The notes: a model not told the origin generated them from the sequence alone. A stretch of 64,000 bases of DNA from Occultella aeris (GCF_902703175.1 NZ_CACRYJ010000059.1:121678-185677); one strand, 5' to 3'. Positions 50,660-62,265 are shown, counted from the first letter of the stretch. Program-made: numbers and translations.

Positions 50660-52688
50660 GGCGCGCACCCGGCTGAAGGAGATCTACGGCCACCCGGTCG
50701 GGCGGGACGCCATCGACAAGGTGCTGCTGCAGCTGGGCCGCTCGAGCCGGTGGGTCCGCAACCCGGTCGTGGCGAACCTGCGCCTCGACACCGTCGCGCG
50801 GCTCGCCCGGCCCGTCCTGGGCGAGGCGTTCGCGCAGTCGCTCGTCACGGTGCTGGCCGACCACGGACCGGACGACGACCCCACACCCGACCCTGCGCCG
50901 TCGGGTCATGGAGCCGCGCAGCCGCCCTGGTGGCGCCGCGCGGTGTTCTACCAGGTCTACCCGCGCTCGTTCGCGGACTCCGACGGCGACGGCATCGGTG
51001 ATCTGCGCGGCGTCACCTCCCGCCTCGATCACCTCGCCGACCTCGGCGTCGACTGCGTGTGGCTGTCCCCGATCTTCGACTCCCCGAACGAGGACATGGG
51101 CTACGACGTGCGCGACTACCGGGCGATCATGGCCGAGATGGGCACCCTGGCCGACCTCGACGCGCTCATCGCCGGCGCCCACGAGCGCGGGATGCGGATC
51201 ATCCTGGACCTCGTCGTCAATCACACCTCGGCGGAGCACCCATGGTTCCGGGCTGCCATCGCGGACCCGGACGGACCCTACGGCGACTACTACCACCTGC
51301 GCCCCGGCGCCCCGGGCGAGGACGGCAGCGGGCCACCCCCGAACAACTGGGCCTCGTTCTTCGGGGGCAGCGCCTGGCGCTGGATCCCGCAGGCGCAGCG
51401 CTGGGCACTGCACCTGTTCGCGCCCGGGCAGATGGACCTCAACTGGGACAACCCGCGCGTGCGGGCAGAGGTCGCCGAGATCGTGCGCTGGTGGCGCGCA
51501 CGTGGCGTCGACGGGTTCCGGCTCGACGTCATCAACTACATCTCCAAGCGCGGCGGCCTGCCCGACGGCAACGAGGCCATCGGAGCCCTGATGGGCTTCC
51601 CCGGAATCGAGCACTACTTCTTCGGGCCACGGCTGCACTCCTACCTGCGTGAGCTGCGCACGGCAGGTTTCACCCGGTCCCCCGGCGAGCCGGCGCCGCC
51701 CTCGACGGTCCGCACCCGTCGCCCGGACGGCACTCTCGGCGACCCCGCTCCCCCGGACCCGGTCGCAATCATGGTCGGCGAGACACCCGGCGTCGGCGTG
51801 GAGATGTCCCGGCTGCTCAGCGGGAGCCGCCGCGGCGAACTCGACCTGGTGTTCAACTTCGACGTGCTCGAGGGCCCCGGGAAGGTCCGCTGGGACGACT
51901 ACCGGTACGACCTCAGCTACCTCAAGCGGTTCTATCTGGGCTATCTGGCCCGGGTGGGACCGGACGACGCCCTCGCGCTGTTCTTCGACAACCACGACAA
52001 CCCCCGGATGCTCTCCAAGGTCCTCGGCGCACGCGCCGGCGACCCGGTCCTGCGAACCGCGCTGGCCAAGGCGCTGGCGACGATCCAACTGACGCTGCCC
52101 GGCACCCCGTTCCTGTTCCAGGGCCAGGAGATCGCCGCAGTCGACCAGGACTTCACCTCGGTGGCCGACCTGCGCGACGTCGAGTCCCTGAACCGGTTCG
52201 CCGAATTGCGTGCGGAAGGCTCGACCGAGGCCGACGCGCTGGCCCGGATACTGCCCGGGGCGCGCGATCACGCCAGGGTGCCGATGCGCTGGGAACCGGG
52301 TCCGAGCACGGGGTTCAGCACCGGCACCCCCTGGCAGGCCGGCCGGGAGGACTCGACCGGCTTCACGGTCGCCGAACAGGCCGCGGACCCGGGCTCGGTG
52401 CTGAACTTCCACCGGGACCTGATCGGGCTACGACGCGCCGAGCCGGCGCTCACGGACGGCGGGTTCCGCGCCCTGGCCTCCCGCTCCCGCACGTACTTCG
52501 GGTGGCTGCGGACGGCACCCGGCAGCGGATCGGACTGGCTCATCGAGGTCAATCTCACCGACCGCACCATCAGGCGCCCGCGCGCCCTGCCGCGTGCGCA
52601 GGTGGTGCTGGGCTCCACGGGGATGGAGCGGAGTGCGACGATGGCGCCCTACGAGTGCGTCATCTCGCGGGTGTCACCCGGGCCGTGA
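50646..52688 (+). CDS. GH13 alpha-glucosidase with extra N-terminal helical region
   Basis: A 680-aa cytoplasmic glycoside hydrolase. The GH13 barrel starts near residue 95 (WWRRAVFYQVYPRSFADSDG). Catalytic residues are Asp near 291 (DGFRLDVI), Glu near 378 (MVGETPG) and Asp near 449 (FFDNHDNPRM), so the triad is complete and fits oligo-1,6-/alpha-glucosidases. Residues 1-75 form an extra helical segment (YGHPVGRDAIDKVLLQLGRS, LDTVARLARPVLGEAF), and a shortened C-terminal beta domain follows. GGAGG precedes the ATG. Co-translated with the GPH transporter; no LacI regulator is nearby. Confidence 0.94.
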   Translation: MTHVEARTRLKEIYGHPVGRDAIDKVLLQLGRSSRWVRNPVVANLRLDTVARLARPVLGEAFAQSLVTVLADHGPDDDPTPDPAPSGHGAAQPPWWRRAVFYQVYPRSFADSDGDGIGDLRGVTSRLDHLADLGVDCVWLSPIFDSPNEDMGYDVRDYRAIMAEMGTLADLDALIAGAHERGMRIILDLVVNHTSAEHPWFRAAIADPDGPYGDYYHLRPGAPGEDGSGPPPNNWASFFGGSAWRWIPQAQRWALHLFAPGQMDLNWDNPRVRAEVAEIVRWWRARGVDGFRLDVINYISKRGGLPDGNEAIGALMGFPGIEHYFFGPRLHSYLRELRTAGFTRSPGEPAPPSTVRTRRPDGTLGDPAPPDPVAIMVGETPGVGVEMSRLLSGSRRGELDLVFNFDVLEGPGKVRWDDYRYDLSYLKRFYLGYLARVGPDDALALFFDNHDNPRMLSKVLGARAGDPVLRTALAKALATIQLTLPGTPFLFQGQEIAAVDQDFTSVADLRDVESLNRFAELRAEGSTEADALARILPGARDHARVPMRWEPGPSTGFSTGTPWQAGREDSTGFTVAEQAADPGSVLNFHRDLIGLRRAEPALTDGGFRALASRSRTYFGWLRTAPGSGSDWLIEVNLTDRTIRRPRALPRAQVVLGSTGMERSATMAPYECVISRVSPGP

Positions 52689-52695
52689 GGCAGCC

Positions 52696-53121
52696 TCAAG
52701 CCTGCTGGTTGCCGGAGATGTTGAACAGCCACCTGATGCCGAACCCGTCCACGCACATCCCGAACGCGTCACCCCACGGCGCCACTGCGAGCGGCTCCGT
52801 GACCGTCCCGCTCCCGGAGATCTTGTCCCAGTAGTCACGCAGGGTCGCGTCGTCCTCGGGTCCGCCGGACAGGGAGACCGAGATGTTGCTGTTCGTGCCG
52901 GGGAACTCGAGCGAACTCGGGGTGTCCGCGGCCATCAGCAGGATGCCGCCCTCCCCCTCGAGCTGACCGTGCATGATCTTCTCGGCGTCGGCCGGATCCT
53001 CGGCCGCGCCGAACTCGGCGAACGTGTTCGTCGTCAGTTCACCGCCGAACACCGAGTGGTAGAACTCCAGCGCCGCACGGGCGTTGTCGGAGAAGTTGAG
53101 GTACGGGTTCAGCCGGGCCAT
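52696..53121 (-). CDS. VOC family (PhnB/3-demethylubiquinone-like) protein
   Basis: A 141-aa glyoxalase-fold protein (LNPYLNFSDNARAALEFYHS, VFGGELTTNTF, WGDAFGMCVDGFGIRWLFNI). It resembles the PhnB-like branch, commonly of unknown role. GAGG lies 6 nt before the ATG. The region upstream contains the 70-74 bp tandem repeats. Confidence 0.9.
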   Translation of the reverse strand: MARLNPYLNFSDNARAALEFYHSVFGGELTTNTFAEFGAAEDPADAEKIMHGQLEGEGGILLMAADTPSSLEFPGTNSNISVSLSGGPEDDATLRDYWDKISGSGTVTEPLAVAPWGDAFGMCVDGFGIRWLFNISGNQQA

Positions 53122-53204
53122 GGCACACCTCTTCCTGCGGTTCCGATCAGAGGAGGCACATGTTCCTCGTCCCGAGCCGGTTCCACAACCGGAACCGGGC
53201 GCCC

Positions 53205-53419
53205 GCTCCACTGACCCGAAACGCGGGTCACACCCGCAACCATCGACACTTCGCGCCAGCGGAGCCGCGCGCATGCTCCACTGACCCGAAACGCGAGTCA
53301 CACCCGCGCCTATCAACACTTCGCGTCAGCGGAACTGAGCGGGCGTCCGCTCCACTGACCCGAACTGAGGGTGACGGGCGCACCCATCGACACCTTGCGT
53401 CAGCGGAACCGAGCAGAGG
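53205..53419. repeat. Three tandem copies of a 70-74 bp intergenic repeat
   Basis: Units begin GCTCCACTGACCCGAA at 53205, 53275 and 53349 and share ATCGACACTTCGCG- and GTCAGCGGA-like blocks. Near the unit junctions GTCAGCGGA and TCCACTGAC can pair. A single GCTCCACTGACCCG also occurs at 63819-63832. No gene is encoded in 53122-53462 as far as I can see. Confidence 0.85.
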
Positions 53420-53462
53420 TGGGCGCGACGGCGTGCAGGCGGACCCATCGGGCACCGGGCAC

Positions 53463-54518
53463 TCACGCGTGGGTCGCGGCCGCCCACTGCTCGAGCTTCG
53501 CGGCCGCCGCACCCGAGTCCACGGCACCGGCGGCGACGTCGAGCTTGTCGCCCAGCCGCTCCACGATCGGCGTCGAGATCCGGGCGGAGTCACCCGCGAG
53601 CTCGAAGGACACGAGGCCGGCTGCCGCATTGAGAAGCACGATGTCGCGAAGCGGACCAGCGTCGCCCGCGAGCACCCCCCGGATCACGGCGGCGTTCTCG
53701 TCGGGCTCGCCGCCCAGCAGGTCCTCGATGCGCGCCCGCGGGATACCGAGGTCGCGCGGGTCGAGGTCATGTTCGGTCACAGCGCCGCGTGAGACCTCCC
53801 AGATGTGGCTGTGCCCGGTCGTCGTCAGCTTGTCGATGCCGTCGTCGCCGCGGTAGACGAGCGCCGTCGCACCGCGGGTGCGGAACACGCCGACCAGCAG
53901 CGGCACGCGCGGCAGCGACGAGACCCCGACCGCGGACGCCTCCGGGCGGGCGGGGTTGCAGAGCGGGCCGAGGATGTTGAAGAGCGTCGAGATGCCGAGC
54001 TCGGCGCGCACCGGGCCCGCATGACGGAAGCCTGGGTGGAACAGGCCCGCGAACGCGAAACTGATGCCGACCTCGTTGAGTACCTCGGCCACGCGCTCGG
54101 GGGCGATGGTGATGTCGACGCCAAGGCTCGTCAGCACGTCCGAGGCACCCGACCTCGAGGACGCGCCGCGGTTGCCGTGCTTGATCACAGGCACCCCGGT
54201 TGCGGCGCAGATGATCGACGCGACCGAGGAGATGTTGAACACCGCGCCGTACGGGTCGCCGCCGGTGCCGACGATGTCGAGCGCCATCGGATCGACCTCG
54301 AGCGGGAGGGCCGCCTCCAGCGCCGCATCCCGGAAGCCGACGATCTCGTCGACCGACTCCCCCTTGATCCGCAGCGCGGTCAGCAACGCCGCGATCTGCG
54401 TGGGCGCGGCCTGACCCGTCACCACCTCACGCATCGCCCAGGTGGCCTCGCCCACCGAGAGGTCGGAGCCCTCGACGAGGGTCTCGAGCAGGTAGGGCCA
54501 CGTGGGGGTCTCGGGCAT
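53463..54518 (-). CDS. trpD: Anthranilate phosphoribosyltransferase
   Basis: A 351-aa enzyme of tryptophan synthesis that transfers phosphoribosyl from PRPP to anthranilate. All signature blocks are present: DIVGTGGDPYGAVFNISS (PRPP loop), KHGNRGASSRSGASDVLTSL, and AFAGLFHPGFRHAGPVRAEL with FNILGPLCNPARPEA. Usual length. It stands alone, without other trp genes, as often in actinobacteria. Confidence 0.96.
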   Translation of the reverse strand: MPETPTWPYLLETLVEGSDLSVGEATWAMREVVTGQAAPTQIAALLTALRIKGESVDEIVGFRDAALEAALPLEVDPMALDIVGTGGDPYGAVFNISSVASIICAATGVPVIKHGNRGASSRSGASDVLTSLGVDITIAPERVAEVLNEVGISFAFAGLFHPGFRHAGPVRAELGISTLFNILGPLCNPARPEASAVGVSSLPRVPLLVGVFRTRGATALVYRGDDGIDKLTTTGHSHIWEVSRGAVTEHDLDPRDLGIPRARIEDLLGGEPDENAAVIRGVLAGDAGPLRDIVLLNAAAGLVSFELAGDSARISTPIVERLGDKLDVAAGAVDSGAAAAKLEQWAAATHA

Positions 54519-54715
54519 TGCCGGATCCTATCGAACGGTCCCGCGGCCGGGCCGGGACGCCGTCATGGTGTGCCCTCGTGGACCTCCTCGCTCAGGAGCA
54601 CCTCGACCCCCACCCGAAGCCGGATGTTCCCTCGCCGGGCGCGTCCAGCAGCACTCCGTACGATTCTGTTCAGGATTGAGGCCGGACGCCCACCCGCAAC
54701 CGCAAAGGAGCACCG

Positions 54716-55315
54716 ATGTCCAGGACGATCCTCGACATGTCCATCTCCCTCGACGGATTCATCGCCGGACCGCATGAGACGGTCGACCACGGCCTCGGGG
54801 ACGGCGGCCAGCGCCTCCACGACTGGGGGATGCCTCGGGACGCCACCGGCGCCTACCTGGAGGGCGGACTCGGCGACGTCGACGCCGAGATGATGGCCGC
54901 CTACGAGTCGGTGGGCGCATCGGTCTGCGGCCGCGGCACCGTCGACCCGGCCGGCGGCTGGGGCGGCGAGGCCTACGGCGGACCTCCGGTGTTCATCTAT
55001 GCGCGCCGACCGCCGGCGCCCGGCGAGCTGCGCTGGCCGAAGTTCACCTACATCCAGACCATCGAGGAGGCGATCGGTGCGGCGAAGGAGGCCGCCGGCG
55101 ACGCCGACGTGGTCGTCCAGGGAGCCGGGACCGGCCAGGCCGCCCTCACGGCCGGGCTCCTGGACGAGATCCAGCTGCACGTGGTCCCGCTGCTCCTGCG
55201 CGACGGCCGCCGGCTCTTCGACCTGCCCGGGGGCGCACCGATCGACCTGGACCTCGTCCAGGTACGGCAGGGCGTCGCACTGCACCTGCGCTACGCGGTC
55301 GGCCGTTCGCACTGA
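54716..55315 (+). CDS. Dihydrofolate reductase family (RibD C-terminal-like) protein 2
   Basis: A 199-aa protein (ILDMSISLDGFIAGPHETVD, GASVCGRGTVDPAGGWGGE, VVQGAGTGQAALTAGLLDEI) of the DHFR-like superfamily, different from the one at 18189-18746. AAAGGAG lies 6 nt before the ATG. No regulator is adjacent. Substrate is unknown. Confidence 0.9.
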   Translation: MSRTILDMSISLDGFIAGPHETVDHGLGDGGQRLHDWGMPRDATGAYLEGGLGDVDAEMMAAYESVGASVCGRGTVDPAGGWGGEAYGGPPVFIYARRPPAPGELRWPKFTYIQTIEEAIGAAKEAAGDADVVVQGAGTGQAALTAGLLDEIQLHVVPLLLRDGRRLFDLPGGAPIDLDLVQVRQGVALHLRYAVGRSH

Positions 55316-55338
55316 ACACGAGGCTTGCGGGTCGCCGG

Positions 55339-55869
55339 CTACCTGCCAGGGCTGACGAACCGGTGACCGTCGACGGCGACCGACCCGCCAGGGACGGGCG
55401 CCCGGTGGACGATCGGGCCGCCGTCGACCCATCCTTGGCGTTCGTAGAACCGACGGGCGGCCACGTTCCCCGTCGCGACCACCAGCCAGGCCCGCTGGTG
55501 GCCCGCCGCCATCACGGCTTCCGCTGCTGCCTTGAGCAGCGCCGCCCCGATGCCGCCGCCGCGCGCAGCGCGGTCCAGGTACAGCTGATCCACCTGGTCG
55601 CCGTCGATCATGGCGAATCCGAGGACCTCCTCGCCCCGCGCCGCGACGATCGTGTCGGCAACCTGTTCGCGCGCACGTTCCGCGAACGAGGCCGCGGTCC
55701 GGGCCGCGACCAGCGCGGCGGGGACATGACCGAGGTGGGCGTCGGCCCACCCCTGGCGCCAGATGCGGGTGATGTCTCCTACATCGGCGGGCACCGCCGG
55801 CCGCATGTCGACATCCAGCGGCCCGCGTGATCGCTCGCTTCCCGGCTCACCCTGTCGTGGCGCCGTCAT
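55339..55869 (-). CDS. GNAT family N-acetyltransferase
   Basis: A 176-aa acetyltransferase. Acetyl-CoA binding shows in LDRAARGGGIGAALLKAAAE (R/Q-x2-G-x-G/A pattern), with the beta-bulge region EVLGFAMIDGDQVDQLYL and the C-terminal NVAARRFYERQGWVDGG. The N-terminal 20 residues are disordered; a later start at MRPAVPADVG (residue 22) is possible. Substrate is unknown. Confidence 0.9.
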   Translation of the reverse strand: MTAPRQGEPGSERSRGPLDVDMRPAVPADVGDITRIWRQGWADAHLGHVPAALVAARTAASFAERAREQVADTIVAARGEEVLGFAMIDGDQVDQLYLDRAARGGGIGAALLKAAAEAVMAAGHQRAWLVVATGNVAARRFYERQGWVDGGPIVHRAPVPGGSVAVDGHRFVSPGR

Positions 55870-55946
55870 CGTCTGGCCTCTCCGCCATCTCCTACCGTGA
55901 CGGGAAGATTATCAACCGAGGAAGACAGCGATGTCTCGGGTCCGTC

Positions 55947-56756
55947 TCAAAGCGTCGGGAATCCGTCCCGCCAGGACGGGTATCGAGGCCGCCAGCCGGC
56001 TGCCCGCGCCCTGGCGTTGGAGACGGCCCGGCGCCGCGGCGTGCCGTCGGGCAGCCCGGCGACCCTCGGCACCGGCGCACCGAGCCCGGCCGCGTACACC
56101 GGGAGCCACACGGTTCCGGCTGCCGGCTCGTCGTCGACGATGTTGTACGTCCCGTCGGGCCAGCTGAGCGCCTGCACGGTGGCCGAGACCACGTCGTCGA
56201 TATGGACGAACGGCGTGATCGCAGGCGTGGCCGGCAGCTGCCCGGCGACCACCGTGCCGCCGATCCGACCGCCGGGCGCGTACCAGGTGCCGTCGCCGTA
56301 GAACATCCCATAGCGCAGGACCGTGGCGCGGGGTAGCCGGTGGACCACGGCTTCGAGGATCCCGACGGCGGAGCCCGGCTCGAGGGGGTCGTCCTCCGTT
56401 GCCGTGGTGTCGCCCGGGGCGTACGCGAAGATCATGCGGTCGACTCCGGCGTTCTCGGCGGCGGCCACGAGGTTCGCCGTCCCGTCCCGGCGCAGACGGG
56501 CGTTGGCGGCGGTGTCGTACTCGCCCAGGTCGGTCAGCTGGTGCATGACGAGTTCCGGTTCGGCTGCCGCCACGGCCTCCGCCAGACGCGGGGCGTCGAA
56601 GACGTCGACGACGACGCCCCGCGCACCGCGGTCACGCACGAGGTCGAGACCCTCCGCGCGTCGGGTCGTTGCGGTGACGTCATGACCCGCAGCCTGCAGG
56701 GCCGGTATCAGTCTGCTTCCGACGACGCCGGTGCCGCCGGCGAGGAAGATGCGCAC
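55947..56756 (-). CDS. NAD-dependent epimerase/dehydratase-like (atypical SDR) protein
   Basis: A 269-aa Rossmann protein with the nucleotide loop FLAGGTGVVGSRLIPALQAA at residues 4-23. The usual catalytic YxxxK of extended SDRs is not obvious (YGMFYGDGTWYAPGG occupies that area), so it may be an atypical SDR or an NAD(P)-binding regulator. Ends 10 bp before, and is in the same direction as, the SUFU gene upstream. Confidence 0.88.
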   Translation of the reverse strand: MRIFLAGGTGVVGSRLIPALQAAGHDVTATTRRAEGLDLVRDRGARGVVVDVFDAPRLAEAVAAAEPELVMHQLTDLGEYDTAANARLRRDGTANLVAAAENAGVDRMIFAYAPGDTTATEDDPLEPGSAVGILEAVVHRLPRATVLRYGMFYGDGTWYAPGGRIGGTVVAGQLPATPAITPFVHIDDVVSATVQALSWPDGTYNIVDDEPAAGTVWLPVYAAGLGAPVPRVAGLPDGTPRRRAVSNARARAAGWRPRYPSWRDGFPTL

Positions 56757-56766
56757 TGGGAGCCCT

Positions 56767-57357
56767 TCAATGAGGTCTGGTGGTAAGTCGGACGCTCTGC
56801 CGCTCGATGGAGTAGAGGTCCGGCTGTTCCCGTGCGAACGCGTCGCCGAGCGCGTCGAACCCGTACGCCAGGCAGTACGCTGCCTCGTCCTCCGTGACCG
56901 GCACGAGCTGCAGCCAGGTGACGTGGACGTCGGCGTCGCTGTAGGACTCGAACGAGTTCCAGAGGAACGGCGGCACCGACATCAGGTGCGGGGTGCTCGC
57001 CTGGGGGTAGCAGTTGCCGATCGCGCTCCGGTACACGGTCCCAGGCCGCACTTCGTTCGGTTCGCCGATCTGGAACGCACACGCGGCCACGGCGTCGCCG
57101 ATGAGCGTCCATCGTGAATCGATGCCGGCGACGAACTCGACACCGATCGGTCGTCCATCGCGCGTCCGGTACCCGGACGGGAAGAAACTCGCGGCGACGG
57201 TCGCCCAGGAGGTCACCCCTGGCTGTGGGCAGTCGGGTACCTCGACCATGCCGACCTTCTTGGCGCCGTCCCCGGTCGCACGCGTCATGGGCGTGGGCAC
57301 CCCGGTCACGCCCAGCCCGGCAGCGACTCGTGACACTACCTCGTAGGAATCAATCAT
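56767..57357 (-). CDS. Suppressor-of-fused (SUFU) domain protein
   Basis: A 196-aa single-domain SUFU protein. The family's C-terminal block VHVTWLQLVPVTEDEAAYCL is clear; FSSYSD-like FESYSDADVHVT precedes it. Bacterial SUFU proteins are known as immunity proteins of polymorphic toxin systems. No toxin gene lies next to it; it precedes the SDR-like gene by 10 bp. It could be an orphan immunity gene. Confidence 0.85.
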   Translation of the reverse strand: MIDSYEVVSRVAAGLGVTGVPTPMTRATGDGAKKVGMVEVPDCPQPGVTSWATVAASFFPSGYRTRDGRPIGVEFVAGIDSRWTLIGDAVAACAFQIGEPNEVRPGTVYRSAIGNCYPQASTPHLMSVPPFLWNSFESYSDADVHVTWLQLVPVTEDEAAYCLAYGFDALGDAFAREQPDLYSIERQSVRLTTRPH

Positions 57358-57408
57358 CTCGTCCCGGGATCACTTCCGCTGATGTGCAGTTCTCCTACGT
57401 CTGAACAG

Positions 57409-57482
57409 TGGGCCCAGAGGGACTCGAACCCCCGACATCCGCGGTGTAAACGCGACGCTCTAACCAACTGAGCTATAGGCCC
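57409..57482 (-). tRNA. tRNA-Val (anticodon TAC)
   Basis: Cloverleaf with acceptor GGGCCTA/TGGGCCC, D arm GCTCAGTTGGTTAGAGC, anticodon loop TTTACAC (anticodon TAC), and T arm GGGGG-TTCGAGT-CCCTC. CCA is not encoded. It stands alone between the SUFU and GDPD genes. Confidence 0.95.
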
Positions 57483-57523
57483 TGGCGGGTACCAAGACTA
57501 GCAAGCGCACCCGGCTGCGCCGG

Positions 57524-58330
57524 TCACGGCTGCGGCCAGGCGCCCCGGGCGATCAGCACGTCCCGGAGCACGTCGATGCGGTCGGCGACGATGCCGTCCA
57601 CACCGAGGTCGAACAGAGCGTTCATCGTGTCCGCGTCGTCGATGGTCCACACGTGCACCTGGAGACCGTACCGGTGCGCGGTCGCCACGAACGGCCCGGT
57701 CACCAGCGCCCGGCCCCGGAACGTCGTCGGCACCTGCAGGCACACCACGCCGTTGCGAGCGGCCAGCGACCGGGCGGCGCCCACGCCCCACCGCAGGGAC
57801 GCCGTCTCCAGCGGCGAGCCGGAGGTGGCAGCCTCCGGGTGCGCGCGCCGGACGCGCTGCAGCCGGCGGTGGTCGAACGCGGCGATCAGGACCCGGTCGA
57901 ACGCGCGCTGCGCCTCGATCACGGCGAGCGCGGGCGCGACCACGTCGTCCGACTTCACGTCGATGTTGAACCGGGTGCCGCCGAACTCCTCGAGCAGCTC
58001 CGCGAGCGTCGGGATGGACTCGCCACCGGCGAGAGTGGCCGCCCGCAGGTCGGCGGCCGTCAGCGCATGCACGTCGACGGCGGAACCCACCACCCGGGAC
58101 AGGTCGGGGTCGTGGAAGACGAAAGGGACGCCGTCGGCGCTTGCGCGTACGTCGGTCTCGACGTACGTGAAGCCCAGGTCGACGGCGTTTCGCACCGCGC
58201 GCAGGGAGTTCTCGATCCCCTCGTTCAGCGCGTATCCCGCGCCGCCCCGGTGCGCCAACGCCAGCGGCCCGGGGTGCAGGTACGCCCCACCCGCACCGGC
58301 GGCGACCTGTCGCTGCCGCCGGGTGCTCAC
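57524..58330 (-). CDS. Glycerophosphodiester phosphodiesterase
   Basis: A 268-aa GDPD TIM barrel without signal peptide. LALAHRGGAGYALNEGIENS carries the catalytic His and the Glu-Asn pair; YVETDVRASADGVPFVFHDP carries the metal Glu-x-Asp and the second His. It hydrolyses glycerophosphodiesters to glycerol-3-phosphate and an alcohol. Its GTG start overlaps the upstream peroxiredoxin stop by four bases. Confidence 0.93.
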   Translation of the reverse strand: MSTRRQRQVAAGAGGAYLHPGPLALAHRGGAGYALNEGIENSLRAVRNAVDLGFTYVETDVRASADGVPFVFHDPDLSRVVGSAVDVHALTAADLRAATLAGGESIPTLAELLEEFGGTRFNIDVKSDDVVAPALAVIEAQRAFDRVLIAAFDHRRLQRVRRAHPEAATSGSPLETASLRWGVGAARSLAARNGVVCLQVPTTFRGRALVTGPFVATAHRYGLQVHVWTIDDADTMNALFDLGVDGIVADRIDVLRDVLIARGAWPQP

Positions 58331-58794
58331 ACGACCAGGGCGTCGAGGGCGCGCAGATAGCCGTCCAGCGGCCTCGCCTGCCCGCGGGGGTTCAGCACCG
58401 ACCAGCGCACCACGCCGTCCGCGTCGAGCAGCAGGCTGCCGCGCAGGGCGAGGCCGGACTCGGAGTCGAACACGCCGTAGGAGCGGGCGACCTGCCCGTG
58501 CGGCCAGAAGTCGCTGAGCAGGTCGAAGCCGAGCTGCTCCTGCTCACCCCAGACCCGCAGGGCGAACTTCGAGTCGCAGCTGATGCCGAGCAGGCGCACC
58601 CCGGCGCGCTCGAACGCACCCAGGTTGTCCCGGAGCTCGCAGAACTCGCCCGTGCAGATCCCGGAGAACGCGAACGGGAAGAACACCAGCGCCACGGGCG
58701 TGCCGCGTAGCGCGGAGAGCGTCACCGGGGTGCCGTGGGTGTCCTCGGCGGTGAAGTCCGGCGCGGGTTCCCCCGGCGCCGGCAGCACGCTCAC
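58327..58794 (-). CDS. Peroxiredoxin (AhpE/BCP-like)
   Basis: A 155-aa thiol peroxidase. The peroxidatic Cys47 lies in FSGICTGEFCELRD; Cys52, five residues later, could act as the resolving cysteine as in BCP enzymes, while mycobacterial AhpE is one-Cys. The GTG start overlaps the DUF3052 stop by four bases. The DUF3052-peroxiredoxin-aceE neighbourhood matches that of mycobacterial ahpE. Confidence 0.93.
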   Translation of the reverse strand: MSVLPAPGEPAPDFTAEDTHGTPVTLSALRGTPVALVFFPFAFSGICTGEFCELRDNLGAFERAGVRLLGISCDSKFALRVWGEQEQLGFDLLSDFWPHGQVARSYGVFDSESGLALRGSLLLDADGVVRWSVLNPRGQARPLDGYLRALDALVV

Positions 58795-59234
58795 TTGCCG
58801 CGACCGCGTGCGGTCAGGCGGATCCCGGACCAGTGCTGCGCCGCCGAGATGGCGCTGGTGGCGTGCAGGCCCGCGGTGCTGGCGGCCTCCTCGAAATCGG
58901 CGGGCCGCACGTGCCCGTCGCGACCGGACTTCGGCGTGAACACCCAGATCAGGCCACCGTCTTCGAGCATCTCCTGGGCGTCGACCATGACGTCGGTGAG
59001 GTCCTGGACGTCGCCGTCGTCCTCGCGCCACCACAGGATGGCCGCGTCGGTCACGTCGTCGTAGTACTCGTCCACCAGTTCCTGCCCGGCGGCCTTCTCG
59101 AGTTCTGCCCGGAGTTCCTCGTCGACGTCGTCGTCGTAGCCGAACTCCTGGATGACCTGCCCACTGCCCACCCCGAACCGCGATGTGGGCTGGTCGCCGG
59201 ACGGACTGGCCACGGAACCCGCGGTCGCTTCCAC
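58791..59234 (-). CDS. DUF3052 family protein
   Basis: A 147-aa actinobacterial protein of the DUF3052 type: VIQEFGYDDDVDEELRAELE, DAAILWWREDDGDVQDLTDV and DGGLIWVFTPKSGRDGHVRP. Function is unknown. The GTG start has AAGGAG 8 nt upstream. First gene of a coupled run with peroxiredoxin and GDPD, divergent from aceE. Confidence 0.93.
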   Translation of the reverse strand: MEATAGSVASPSGDQPTSRFGVGSGQVIQEFGYDDDVDEELRAELEKAAGQELVDEYYDDVTDAAILWWREDDGDVQDLTDVMVDAQEMLEDGGLIWVFTPKSGRDGHVRPADFEEAASTAGLHATSAISAAQHWSGIRLTARGRGK

Positions 59235-59337
59235 GTCTGTTACTCCTTGCTATCGACTGCTGGTCTGTCCCGCCGCTGCGGGGTTGATGTCCTACCCCAC
59301 CGCACAGTAGGTCTCGGCGCAAGGCCGGGCGGTGACC

Positions 59338-59419
59338 CGATCCTATGGCGGGATCACTGTCGGTCGCGTCACATCTGTTGGTTCAGACTCCACTTAGCCA
59401 AGTGCGGCCCATAGGATCG
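59338..59419. promoter_or_regulatory. Long-spaced inverted repeat in the aceE upstream region
   Basis: CGATCCTATGG (59338-59348) and CCATAGGATCG (59409-59419) are exact 11-bp inverted copies separated by 60 bp in the spacer between DUF3052 and aceE. They might be two half-sites for a regulator or a looped operator. The rest of 59235-59503 holds the divergent promoters and no gene. Confidence 0.5.
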
Positions 59420-59503
59420 TCAGTACCGCACCACACGTGCCCGCGCCTGAGACCGGGCAGATGTAACTGTGGCGCCGACCCAGGCGCCGGAGAGAAGAGA
59501 GTC

Positions 59504-62248
<2,745 letters not shown>

Positions 62249-62265
62249 TCGCCTGACCGTCCGTC

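Noticed and set aside
53205..53419. CRISPR array
   Set aside because: Only three units of 70-74 bp with similarity along the whole unit rather than short exact repeats with unique spacers, and no cas genes.
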